Source: Polaribacter filamentus
GTDB lineage: Bacteria; Bacteroidota; Bacteroidia; Flavobacteriales; Flavobacteriaceae
Length of the DNA: 64,000 nt
Reading direction: 5' to 3'
NCBI RefSeq assembly: GCF_002943715.1
Contig: NZ_MQUA01000013.1
Location: 1-64,000 of the forward strand
Shown: one piece after another, positions 1 to 8,988 of the stretch
How the letters are laid out: each line of letters opens with the position of its first letter
Position numbering within the stretch: the stretch's first letter is position 1
Position numbers and translations under genes: made by a program
Notes under the pieces: model-generated
The model's input: only the letters and a program-made list of their open reading frames with translations
Database searches by the model: none
What the model was told of the DNA's origin: nothing

Positions 1-1172
1 GCTTGCTGCATTGGTTAAATTAGCATTCAGTATTTGTTTTGATTGCGTATCCAATGCTACATCTGCACTAGTAAGTGACGTTACTGTAGTTAAATAGTTC
101 GTACTGCCCATTAGCAGTGTAAGCTCCATCCGTTCCTAATCCAGCCCAGTTTGGGTAGCATCAAGTTCTGTTTGAATACTGGTGTTGTTGTTGCATTGGT
201 TGCAATGGCATCAGTATTTGTTTTGATCTGACGTATCCAATGCTACATCTGCACTAGTAAGTGACGTTACTGTAGTTAAATAGTTCGTACTGCCATCAGC
301 AGTGTAAGCTCCATCCGTTCCTAATCCAGCAACCGCTTGAGTGGCATCTAGTTCTGATTGAATATTAGTAGATCCGCTAGAGCTAGAAGCTGATAAATTT
401 GTTACTTGATCAGAAACCGTTTTGATTTGTGTATCCAATGCTACATCTGCACTAGTAAGTGACGTTACTGTAGTTAAATAGTTCGTACAGCCATTAGCAG
501 TGTAAGCTCCATCCGTTCCTAATCCAGCCCCAGTTTTGGGTAGCATCAAGTTCTGTTTGAATACTGGTGTTGCTTGCTGCATGGTAGTAATGGCGTCAGT
601 ATTTGTTTTTAATTTGCGTATCCAAATCTTCAGTAGCAACGACTAAAGGATGTTGAAGTGGTTATGTAATTGGTTGTAGCGTTAGTAGTGTAAGTTCCAT
701 CAGTTGCAAGTCCAGCTCCTGTTTTGAGTGGCCATCTAGTTCTGATTGAATATTAGTAGATCCGCTAGAGCTAGAAGCTGATAAATTTGTTACTTGATCA
801 GAAACCGTTTTGATTTGTGTATCCAATGCTACATCTGCACTAGTAAGTGACGTTACTGTAGTTAAATAGTTCGTACTGCCATTAGCAGTGTAAGCTCCAT
901 CCGTTCCTAATCCAGCCCCAGTTTGGGTAGCATCAAGTTCTGTTTGAATACTGGTGTTGCTTGCTGCATTGGTAGTAATGGCGTCAGTATTTGTTTTAAT
1001 TTGCGTATCCAAATCTTCAGTAGCAACGACTAAAGATGTTGAAGTGGTTATGTAATTGGTTGTAGCGTTAGTAGTGTAAGTTCATCAGTTGCAAGTCCAG
1101 CTCCTGTTTGAGTGGCATCTAGTTCTGATTGAATACTAGTAGATCCGCTAGAGCTAGAAGCTGATAAATTTG
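1..1172 (-). pseudogene. Frameshifted C-terminal continuation of the giant repeat protein, running off the window
   Basis: The 186-bp repeats of the neighbouring gene continue without a break to base 1, but the reading frame is lost. Comparison with intact units shows about a dozen single-base indels here: for example a missing base near 1195, a missing C near 1083, extra T and C near 725-735, an extra G near 648, an extra T near 535, an extra A near 228 and an extra C near 118. The next 4 kb of the same repeats has none. In this stretch some units carry a variant segment (TVSDQVTNLSASSSSGS) instead of the usual NTDAI segment. No C-terminal domain is visible, so the true end lies outside the window. 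Indels confined to the outer edge suggest poor consensus at a contig end; real decay is the alternative. Confidence 0.75.
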
Positions 1173-4100
1173 TTACTTGATCAGAAACCGTTTTAATTGT
1201 GTATCCAATGCTACATCTGCACTAGTAAGTGACGTTACTGTAGTTAAATAGTTCGTACTGCCATCAGCAGTGTAAGCTCCATCCGTTCCTAATCCAGCAC
1301 CCGCTTGAGTGGCATCTAGTTCTGATTGAATATTAGTGTTGCTTGTTGCATTGGTTACAATAGCATCAGTATTTGTTTTGATTTGCGTATCCAATGCTAC
1401 ATCTGCACTAGTAAGTGACGTTACTGTAGTTAAATAGTTCGTACTGCCATTAGCAGTGTAAGCTCCATCCGTTCCTAATCCAGCCCCAGTTTGGGTAGCA
1501 TCTAGTTCTGTTTGAATACTGGTGTTGCTTGCTGCATTGGTTACAATAGCATCAGTATTTGTTTTGATTTGCGTATCCAATGCTACATCTGCACTAGTAA
1601 GTGACGTTACTGTAGTTAAATAGTTCGTACTGCCATTAGCAGTGTAAGCTCCATCCGTTCCTAATCCAGCCCCAGTTTGGGTAGCATCAAGTTCTGTTTG
1701 AATACTGGTGTTGCTTGTTGCATTGGTTGCAATGGCATCAGTATTTGTTTTGATCTGCGTATCCAATGCTACATCTGCACTAGTAAGTGACGTTACTGTA
1801 GTTAAATAGTTCGTACTGCCATCAGCAGTGTAAGCTCCATCCGTTCCTAATCCAGCACCCGCTTGAGTGGCATCTAGTTCTGATTGAATATTAGTGTTGC
1901 TTGTTGCATTGGTTACAATAGCATCAGTATTTGTTTTGATTTGCGTATCCAATGCTACATCTGCACTAGTAAGTGACGTTACTGTAGTTAAATAGTTCGT
2001 ACTGCCATTAGCAGTGTAAGCTCCATCCGTTCCTAATCCAGCCCCAGTTTGGGTAGCATCAAGTTCTGTTTGAATACTGGTGTTGCTTGCTGCATTGGTT
2101 ACAATAGCATCAGTATTTGTTTTGATTTGCGTATCCAATGCTACATCTGCACTAGTAAGTGACGTTACTGTAGTTAAATAGTTCGTACTGCCATTAGCAG
2201 TGTAAGCTCCATCCGTTCCTAATCCAGCCCCAGTTTGGGTAGCATCAAGTTCTGTTTGAATACTGGTGTTGCTTGTTGCATTGGTTACAATAGCATCAGT
2301 ATTTGTTTTGATTTGCGTATCCAATGCTACATCTGCACTAGTAAGTGACGTTACTGTAGTTAAATAGTTCGTACTGCCATTAGCAGTGTAAGCTCCATCC
2401 GTTCCTAATCCAGCCCCAGTTTGGGTAGCATCAAGTTCTGTTTGAATACTGGTGTTGCTTGCTGCATTGGTTACAATAGCATCAGTATTTGTTTTGATTT
2501 GCGTATCCAATGCTACATCTGCACTAGTAAGTGACGTTACTGTAGTTAAATAGTTCGTACTGCCATTAGCAGTGTAAGCTCCATCCGTTCCTAATCCAGC
2601 CCCAGTTTGGGTAGCATCAAGTTCTGATTGAATATTAGTGTTGCTTGTTGCATTGGTTACAATAGCATCAGTATTTGTTTTGATTTGCGTATCCAAATCT
2701 TCAGTAGCATCGACTAAAGATGTTGAAGTGGTTATGTAATTGGTACTTAAGTTTGTTGAGTAGGTACCATCCGTTCCCAGCCCAGCGCCTGTTTGTGTAG
2801 CATCTAGTTCTGTTTTTAGTCCATTTGTATCTGATGTATTGATGGCAATTGCAGTTGCATTAGTAATAATAGAAGTAGTATTAATGTTAATTTGTGTATC
2901 CAAAGCAGCATCCGCATCCGCTAGAGAACCTACAGTAGTGAGATAGTTGGTAGAGCTATTAGTTATATATGTGCCGTTTGCTGCAAGTCCCGCACCTGTT
3001 TGCGTGGCATTTAGCTCTGTTCGCAAGTTTGTATTGTTTCCTGCATTGATCCCAATGTTATCGGAATTTGTTGCAATATTAGTTTGGTTATTTTTGATCT
3101 GCGCATCCAATGCTACATCTGCATTTGCAAGTGACGTTGCCGCAGTTAAATAGTTCGTACTGCTGTCAGGAGTATAGGCACCATCCGTTCCAAGCCCAGC
3201 GCCCGTCTGTGTGATGTCTAATTCTGCTTCCAATTTTATGTTGTTTCCTGCATTGATTGCAATATTATCGGAATTTGCTGTAATATTAGTTTGGTTATTT
3301 TTGATCTGCGCATCCAATGCTACATCTGCATTAGCAAGTGACGTTGCCGCAGTTAAATAGTTCGTACTGCTGTCAGGAGTATAGGCACCATCCGTTCCAA
3401 GCCCAGCGCCCGTTTGTGTGATGTCTAATTCTGCTTCCAATTTTATGTTGTTTCCTGCATTGATCGCAATATTATCGGAATTTGCTGTAATATTAGTTTG
3501 GTTATTTTTGATCTGCGCATCTAATACTACATCTGCATTAATAAGTGACGTTGCCACAGTTAAATAGTTCGTACTACTGTCAGCAGTGTAGCTGCCATCT
3601 AACCCCAGTCCAGAACCTGTTTGAGTGGCATCAAGTTCTAGTTGAATACTAGTGTTTCTTGTTGCATTGGTTGCAATGGCTTCGTTATTTGTTTTGATTT
3701 GTGTATCCAAATCTTCAGTAGCATTAACTAAAGAGGTGGCAGTCTTTATGTAATTGGTACTTAAGTTTGTTGAGTAGGTGCCATCCGTTCCAAGCCCAGC
3801 CGCTGTTTGTGTGGCATCTAGTTCTGTTTGAAGTGCAGTGGTATCTGATTTATTGGTGGCAATTGCAGTTGCATTAGCAGTAATGGAGGTAGTATTAATA
3901 TTAATTTGTGTATCCAAAGCAGCATCCGCATCTGTTAGAGAACCTACAGCAGTGATGTAGTTGGTAGAGCTATCAGCTATATATGTGCCATCTGCTGCAA
4001 GTCCTGCTCCAGTTTGCGTGGCATTGAGTTCTGTCCGCAAGTTTGTATTGTTTCCTGCATTGATTGCAATGTTATCGGAATTTGTTGCAATATTAGTTTG

Positions 4101-5231
4101 GTTATTTTTGATCTGCGCATCCAATGCTACATCTGCATTAGTAAGTGAAGTTGCCGTAGTTAAATAGTTCGTACTACTGTCAGGAGTGTAGCTGCCATCT
4201 AACCCTAGTCCAGCGCCTGTTTGTGTGGTGTCTAGTTCCGTTTGTAAGGCGTCCGTGTTACTTCCTGCATTTGCAGCAATTGCATCAGTGTTTATTTTGA
4301 TTTGTGTATCAAGAGCTTCCGTAGCCTCAACAATAGAGGTAGAAGTTGTCATGTAATTAGTACTTAAGTTTGCTGAGTAGGCACCATCCGTTCCCAGTCC
4401 AGAACCTGTTTGAGTGGCATCGAGTTCTATTTGAATACTAGTGTTTCCTGTTGCATTGGTTGCAATGGCTTCGTTATTTGTTTTGATTTGTGTATCCAAA
4501 TCTTCAGTAGCATTAACTAAAGAGGTGGCAGTCTTTATGTAATTGGTACTTAAGTTTGCTGAGTAGGTGCCATCCGTTCCAAGCCCAGCCGCTGTTTGTG
4601 TGGCATCTAGTTCTGTTTGAAGTGCAGTGGTATCTGATTTATTGGTGGCAATTGCAGTTGCATTAGCAGTAATGGATGTAGTATTAATATTAATTTGTGT
4701 ATCCAAAGCAGCATCCGCATCTGTTAGAGAACCTACAGCAGTGATGTAGTTGGTAGAGCTATCAGCTATATATGTGCCATCTGCTGCAAGTCCTGCTCCA
4801 GTTTGCGTGGCATTGAGTTCTGTCCGCAAGTTTGTATTGTTTCCTGCATTGATTGCAATGTTATCGGAATTTGTTGCAATATTAGTTTGGTTATTTTTGA
4901 TCTGCGCATCCAATGCTACATCTGCATTAGTAAGTGAAGTTGCCGTAATTAAATAGTTCGTACTACTATCAGGAGTGTAGCTGCCATCTAACCCTAGTCC
5001 AGCACCTGTTTGTGTGGTGTCTAGTTCCGTTTGTAAGGCGTCCGTGTTACTTCCTGCATTTGCAGCAATTGCATCAGTGTTTATTTTGATTTGTGTATCA
5101 AGAGCTTCCGTAGCCTCAACAATAGAGGTAGAAGTTGTGATGTAATTAGTACTTAAGTTTGTTGAGTAGGTGCCATCAGCATTTAATCCCGCGTTTAATT
5201 GCGTTGCGTCAATTTCATTTTGAAGGATAGA
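1..5231 (-). repeat. Coding tandem repeat, 186-bp unit (62 residues), with higher-order duplication
   Basis: The period is exactly 186 bp (for example the same GCGTATCC word at 1385 and 1571). Each unit translates to a 62-residue block with the landmarks ELDATQTGAGLGTDG, STNYLTT, DVALDTQIK and TNTDAI. Units between about 1200 and 2650 are nearly identical in DNA. Those between 2700 and 5231 are diverged and form a second level of duplication: a block of about 789 bp recurs (compare 3961-4167 with 4750-4956). About 21 units lie in the intact frame. The near identity of the distal units points to recent expansion or ongoing homogenisation. Confidence 0.95.
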
Positions 5232-5882
5232 TAAATCAGCAGTAGCTCCTGAAATCCCGTTATTGACATCACTAAGAGTTGCAAGAGTACCAGATGTTGG
5301 CAAAGTAACGTTTGTGTCTCCTGTAGTATTTAATGTGAGGCTGTAATCTCCAATTAAGCTTAAATCTCCATCTAAGACAATCTTTTTTCCTTCATTATTC
5401 ATTCCAGTACCCCCATTAGCACCTAGAACAATGCCACTAATACTATTTGCTATATCAGCACTAAACGCATGAGGTACAGACCAAATTTGAGAGGTTCCTA
5501 AGTCAACGTATTCATTGAGGTAATTCCAACTTGGGTCATATAATGAGGGTTCTACGGCAACATTTAAATTCAGAAAGTAAATATTATTGCTCCAATCTAG
5601 TTCTCGAATGCTGTTTGTGCCAAAAAGCCAATCTCCTTGACCTATAACTACAGAGAAAATACCTTCTCTAGAAGAGGTTACTTCGAAAGTTTCAGAATAA
5701 ACAGTCGCATTGGCGTCATTTTCGTTAATATTAACCTTAATGTGAATTGTTCGTTCACTTGCTACATTTTGATTAGCGTCTTTTGCGACTGCTTGGAACG
5801 AAATGCCATTAGGAACTTGTGCTTGCATTAACGCTGGTGAACAACAAAGTATAAAAATCAAAAATTGTACCGTTTTCTTCAT
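1173..5882 (-). CDS. Giant secreted repeat protein, fibre or adhesin-like
   Basis: The start is fixed by a clear signal peptide (about residues 1-21, ending LMQAQ). It is followed by a roughly 190-residue N-terminal domain beginning VPNGISFQAVAKD, a type often seen at the start of flavobacterial tail-fibre-like or collagen-like surface proteins. From about residue 218 there are some 21 copies of a 62-residue unit rich in Asn, Thr, Ala and Asp. Heptad-like stretches (LDTQIKTNTDAIVTN) resemble the stalk repeats of trimeric fibres. The visible frame ends in VALDTQLKRFLIK only because a base is missing near 1195. It is the last gene of a compact operon, 3 bases after the T9SS-sorted protein. I infer a surface fibre or adhesin exported by or anchored near the GldLM-like machinery; trimer formation is not shown. 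Confidence 0.7.
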   Translation of the reverse strand: MKKTVQFLIFILCCSPALMQAQVPNGISFQAVAKDANQNVASERTIHIKVNINENDANATVYSETFEVTSSREGIFSVVIGQGDWLFGTNSIRELDWSNNIYFLNLNVAVEPSLYDPSWNYLNEYVDLGTSQIWSVPHAFSADIANSISGIVLGANGGTGMNNEGKKIVLDGDLSLIGDYSLTLNTTGDTNVTLPTSGTLATLSDVNNGISGATADLSILQNEIDATQLNAGLNADGTYSTNLSTNYITTSTSIVEATEALDTQIKINTDAIAANAGSNTDALQTELDTTQTGAGLGLDGSYTPDSSTNYLITATSLTNADVALDAQIKNNQTNIATNSDNIAINAGNNTNLRTELNATQTGAGLAADGTYIADSSTNYITAVGSLTDADAALDTQININTTSITANATAIATNKSDTTALQTELDATQTAAGLGTDGTYSANLSTNYIKTATSLVNATEDLDTQIKTNNEAIATNATGNTSIQIELDATQTGSGLGTDGAYSANLSTNYMTTSTSIVEATEALDTQIKINTDAIAANAGSNTDALQTELDTTQTGAGLGLDGSYTPDSSTNYLTTATSLTNADVALDAQIKNNQTNIATNSDNIAINAGNNTNLRTELNATQTGAGLAADGTYIADSSTNYITAVGSLTDADAALDTQININTTSITANATAIATNKSDTTALQTELDATQTAAGLGTDGTYSTNLSTNYIKTATSLVNATEDLDTQIKTNNEAIATNATRNTSIQLELDATQTGSGLGLDGSYTADSSTNYLTVATSLINADVVLDAQIKNNQTNITANSDNIAINAGNNIKLEAELDITQTGAGLGTDGAYTPDSSTNYLTAATSLANADVALDAQIKNNQTNITANSDNIAINAGNNIKLEAELDITQTGAGLGTDGAYTPDSSTNYLTAATSLANADVALDAQIKNNQTNIATNSDNIGINAGNNTNLRTELNATQTGAGLAANGTYITNSSTNYLTTVGSLADADAALDTQININTTSIITNATAIAINTSDTNGLKTELDATQTGAGLGTDGTYSTNLSTNYITTSTSLVDATEDLDTQIKTNTDAIVTNATSNTNIQSELDATQTGAGLGTDGAYTANGSTNYLTTVTSLTSADVALDTQIKTNTDAIVTNAASNTSIQTELDATQTGAGLGTDGAYTANGSTNYLTTVTSLTSADVALDTQIKTNTDAIVTNATSNTSIQTELDATQTGAGLGTDGAYTANGSTNYLTTVTSLTSADVALDTQIKTNTDAIVTNAASNTSIQTELDATQTGAGLGTDGAYTANGSTNYLTTVTSLTSADVALDTQIKTNTDAIVTNATSNTNIQSELDATQAGAGLGTDGAYTADGSTNYLTTVTSLTSADVALDTQIKTNTDAIATNATSNTSIQTELDATQTGAGLGTDGAYTANGSTNYLTTVTSLTSADVALDTQIKTNTDAIVTNAASNTSIQTELDATQTGAGLGTDGAYTANGSTNYLTTVTSLTSADVALDTQIKTNTDAIVTNATSNTNIQSELDATQAGAGLGTDGAYTADGSTNYLTTVTSLTSADVALDTQLKRFLIK

Positions 5883-5885
5883 TTT

Positions 5886-6413
5886 TTAAATTTTAATTAT
5901 TTTAAAGGATTTATAAAAATCTTCGCTCGTAAGACTCAGGTAATAGATACCATTTGATAAAAGTGAAATATTTAGTTTATATCCTATTTTGAATTCGTTA
6001 AATGGAATGTTTTCTTTTATTAAAACAAGACTTCCGTTACTAGAAAAAATATTCACATCAAATGATTTTAGAAAGTTTAAATCACTTAAAAAAATAATCT
6101 CCGTAATAGCGCTGGTTGGATTCGGGTAAATCTGAACTGGAAAGTCCAAGTATTTTGTATCTGCAAATACCAATTCTTTTTCTAAGACTGAATTACAACT
6201 AGAAACAAAGCTTCCGTCATTTCCCGCCCAATATTTAAGCAATGTGTTAGTCACAAAATAACAATCATCATAGTTAACAGTAACGGGGTAGCTAAATGTC
6301 GCTTCTGAGAATGAGTTCCCATCAACAATTCCCATCGAATATCCAGTGGATATTTGAGCATTTGAAATTAAACTAACCAACATGGTTAGCATGGTTGAAT
6401 ATAGTAACTTCAT
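5886..6413 (-). CDS. Small secreted protein with T9SS type A sorting domain
   Basis: A 175-residue protein with an N-terminal signal peptide (about residues 1-19) and a C-terminal block of about 80 residues, starting VQIYPNPTSAITEI and ending FYKSFKIIKI. That is the typical layout of the type A sorting domain (Por_Secre_tail), which directs export across the outer membrane by the type IX system. The region between is only about 75 residues (FSEATFSYPVTVNYDDCYFV) with no domain I recognise and two cysteines. The start ATG directly abuts the stop of the upstream lipoprotein gene, so the two are surely co-transcribed and probably translationally coupled. A minor subunit or anchor for the giant repeat protein encoded 3 bases downstream is an inference. 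Confidence 0.8.
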   Translation of the reverse strand: MKLLYSTMLTMLVSLISNAQISTGYSMGIVDGNSFSEATFSYPVTVNYDDCYFVTNTLLKYWAGNDGSFVSSCNSVLEKELVFADTKYLDFPVQIYPNPTSAITEIIFLSDLNFLKSFDVNIFSSNGSLVLIKENIPFNEFKIGYKLNISLLSNGIYYLSLTSEDFYKSFKIIKI

Positions 6414-6854
6414 TTAATTATTAATTTTATAAAAGTATTCTATAGTTTGACCCTCAGATTGTCTCTTCATCTTTAACATAAAAGACAACACATTCACATC
6501 GTAGTATTCAACAGTATTATTGCCTATAATAATATTAATCGTATTTTGAGTTGGCATGTCCCAAACGCCACTTAATCCGTCGTAATCGCTCCACGATCCA
6601 AATGCATCGAATTTTTGAAAATAGTTCAATTGAGAATTGTTCAATACTTGTCCTACATTATCGATTGACATAGAGTCAATTTTCCAAACCTTATGTTGCT
6701 GTCCTGTAATATTTATTGATCCTGATAGCAGTTCCTTGCTAAACTCAATATTTGTCAAGGGTATTATTTCTTCAGCACATGACAACAATGAACACAAGAT
6801 TAGTAGTAAAATAAGGGTCTTTTTAGTGCGGATGTTAAAATAGAATATGTGCAT
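6414..6854 (-). CDS. Small lipoprotein of the GldLM-like operon
   Basis: A 146-residue protein with a lipoprotein signal: basic N-terminus, hydrophobic run ILLLILCSLLSC, with the lipobox Cys at residue 26. The mature part (GQQHKVWKIDSMSIDNVGQV, then a possible beta sandwich ending QTIEYFYKINN) resembles small lipocalin-like or META-like flavobacterial lipoproteins, but I cannot name a family. It begins 2 bases after the outer-membrane protein gene and ends directly at the next start codon. An operon position between an outer-membrane barrel and two secreted proteins suggests a role at the outer membrane, comparable in position only to the GldK-type lipoproteins of canonical T9SS loci. Confidence 0.65.
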   Translation of the reverse strand: MHIFYFNIRTKKTLILLLILCSLLSCAEEIIPLTNIEFSKELLSGSINITGQQHKVWKIDSMSIDNVGQVLNNSQLNYFQKFDAFGSWSDYDGLSGVWDMPTQNTINIIIGNNTVEYYDVNVLSFMLKMKRQSEGQTIEYFYKINN

Positions 6855-6856
6855 GA

Positions 6857-8983
6857 TTAATTTTTAGGATTAAACAGTTTTCTTGTTATGGAAATACCAA
6901 CCTTTACAAATGAATCATTTCCAGATGAAGGGTCACTTCTAAGTCTATTGGTCGTATTAATTGATGTAGGGTTAGAAAAGTATACGGAAGCACCGCCATT
7001 TTCTCCATTAGAGTTATAGAGCGCATCTCGATCAGGATAGGGGTCTGCACCTACATCATCTAGATAATCAGTTAATGTTGAATGATATGAAGCAAATAAA
7101 CCAATGCTGTTTTTGCCTATCTGATATTTTAATTTAAACGTAACATATAGGCCCAATGTAAACGTTGCGTATGGTTCTGTTTCTTCATTCAAGAATTGCC
7201 CGCCTGTTCCTAACGATGCTAAATCATATTCCTGTCCATTAAAAATACCAGTAGGTTTGAATGATATTGCATCAAGTCCAATTCCTATAGAAGGTCTTAC
7301 TTTATTAACTTTTGGATTTGATCTGTTATTGATGAGATCAAAGTCTATCCCTGGCGAAATACTCAAGATTGGAGTGGAGAAATTCATGCCACGATTAATC
7401 TTATCTGCATCTCCTGAGTTGATGTCGGAGTTACTTAGTGTAGAACTTGAAATATTAATTCTTGCTGTTAAATAGGGGTTTACGTTATAACCAATATCTA
7501 TACCAAAAGAAATGTTCAAGTCATTTTCCATGAAATTATTATTACTAATTGACCCTCGAAATATTGCACCGCCAGCAATTAAACCAACTTCAAACTTCCC
7601 AAGCTCTGTCTTACTTATTTCCTCTTCATTACCTTTGATTGAGTCTTGCTGTTTTTTTAGCAACTCCATCTCTTTTTCAATTTTGTCTAATGTTGCTTTA
7701 ATTTTTATTTTTTTTTCTCCAAACGCTAATTGTCCAATTTGTAATTTTGGGACATAAGTTTTGTTTGTATCAATTATGTTATCTAATTCAAGATACCCGA
7801 CTTTGCCTTTGAGTTCATTAAACTCTTTGCTTACAGTGACGTTTATTCCCTTTTCCCCTGGTTTAAATTTGAAGGGAATTACTTTCTTACTGGCTTCTGC
7901 ACTTAGCGTATCTTTTAAATACACATAAGACAGTTCTGCATTGGTTAAATCAATGAATGTATTGCTTAGGGTAATAAATTCTTCTAGTGGCTCATTTAAC
8001 AGAACATTAGACTTAATTTCTTTGCCTTCAAAATTTAAAGCACCGTAAATATGTGCTGGGTTTTCTGGGTTGGGTGCTGTTAGGAATGGCTCAAATGCAA
8101 CTAGAGGTGAGTTGTAATTGTATTTTTTGTCATAAATAGAGTTGGCTATTTGATCAGGGTCGATAGTTCCAAAGAAATTACCTCCAATATTGAATGTTTC
8201 TTTGGTTCCGTAAATCCCTAAGTTAGCTTTTTTAATCTGTAGGCCGGTTAAGTTGTTTACCAAATAGTTGTTAATAAAACTATTCGCTTCTATTTTAGTA
8301 ATATTTACTGCATTGATTTCATCAAGGCGGCCATATATAAGGTTGGAAGATATAGTGTATGAATCTAAACCAAAAATTTTATTGTTGATAAAAGTGTTGT
8401 TGGTAATATCAATCTTTAAATTTAAACTACCTAAATCTTGTATAAAAATTGAGGAATTGTTTTCAGCAAAAAGGTTACCGTTTAACTTAAATTCTATAGG
8501 GAGATCATTTTCAAAATAACTATTGTAAGGAGTTAATATTTGAATAAGACTAATTTTGCCATAATTCTGAATAAATATATTATTACGAACGTTAACTTTC
8601 GTTCTATACCAGCTGTTTTCAAAAAATAGGGGAGTATTTAAATTTTTAAATATCACCCCGTTAAATTCAATTTCAACATTTTGTTTATCTACAATGATTA
8701 CCCCATTACCTACATTACCTTCGGCACCAATAAATTTTATATCAAAGTTTTCACTAATAGCACGAACACTACCGCCAATAATCATGGTTCCTTTTTTCTC
8801 AAAAATAATTTTCACATTTGGAGATATGATTAGACTTCCATTGAATTGAACATTTTCATTTATTAGATATTCACCAGCTTCTATTTTGTAATCTTTGTAT
8901 GTCCCTTGAAGGGTATCTTGGCTATAAGCTGCGCTGCAAAAAAATATGCAGAAAACCGTAATTATATTGTAAAAGTATCTCAT
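6857..8983 (-). CDS. Outer-membrane protein: beta-helix passenger, coiled coil and C-terminal beta-barrel
   Basis: A 708-residue protein with a signal peptide (ends SAAYSQ near residue 21). Residues about 30-300 contain recurrent right-handed beta-helix rungs (NNIFIQNYG, NNTFINNKIFG, ANSFINNYLV, GGNFFGTIDPDQ). A beta-rich linker leads to a short coiled coil near residues 430-455 (KIEKEMELLKKQQDSIK). The last 240 residues start FEVGLIAGGAIFRGS and alternate glycine-rich strands, closing with VKVGISITRKLF, which fits a small outer-membrane beta-barrel. It lies 5 bases after the GldM-like gene. I infer an outer-membrane partner of the GldM-like periplasmic arm, or a conduit or anchor for the repeat fibre. 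No close named family is recognised. Confidence 0.6.
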   Translation of the reverse strand: MRYFYNIITVFCIFFCSAAYSQDTLQGTYKDYKIEAGEYLINENVQFNGSLIISPNVKIIFEKKGTMIIGGSVRAISENFDIKFIGAEGNVGNGVIIVDKQNVEIEFNGVIFKNLNTPLFFENSWYRTKVNVRNNIFIQNYGKISLIQILTPYNSYFENDLPIEFKLNGNLFAENNSSIFIQDLGSLNLKIDITNNTFINNKIFGLDSYTISSNLIYGRLDEINAVNITKIEANSFINNYLVNNLTGLQIKKANLGIYGTKETFNIGGNFFGTIDPDQIANSIYDKKYNYNSPLVAFEPFLTAPNPENPAHIYGALNFEGKEIKSNVLLNEPLEEFITLSNTFIDLTNAELSYVYLKDTLSAEASKKVIPFKFKPGEKGINVTVSKEFNELKGKVGYLELDNIIDTNKTYVPKLQIGQLAFGEKKIKIKATLDKIEKEMELLKKQQDSIKGNEEEISKTELGKFEVGLIAGGAIFRGSISNNNFMENDLNISFGIDIGYNVNPYLTARINISSSTLSNSDINSGDADKINRGMNFSTPILSISPGIDFDLINNRSNPKVNKVRPSIGIGLDAISFKPTGIFNGQEYDLASLGTGGQFLNEETEPYATFTLGLYVTFKLKYQIGKNSIGLFASYHSTLTDYLDDVGADPYPDRDALYNSNGENGGASVYFSNPTSINTTNRLRSDPSSGNDSFVKVGISITRKLFNPKN

Positions 8984-8988
8984 TAATC

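Noticed and set aside
2947..4956. Three similar 68-codon open frames on the plus strand inside the repeat gene (2947, 3961 and 4750)
   Set aside because: They are antisense shadows that recur because the coding repeats recur, with no start signals or protein features.
1..5231. CRISPR-like regular repeat spacing
   Set aside because: The repeats are contiguous 186-bp coding units without unique spacers, and they translate to a 62-residue protein repeat.
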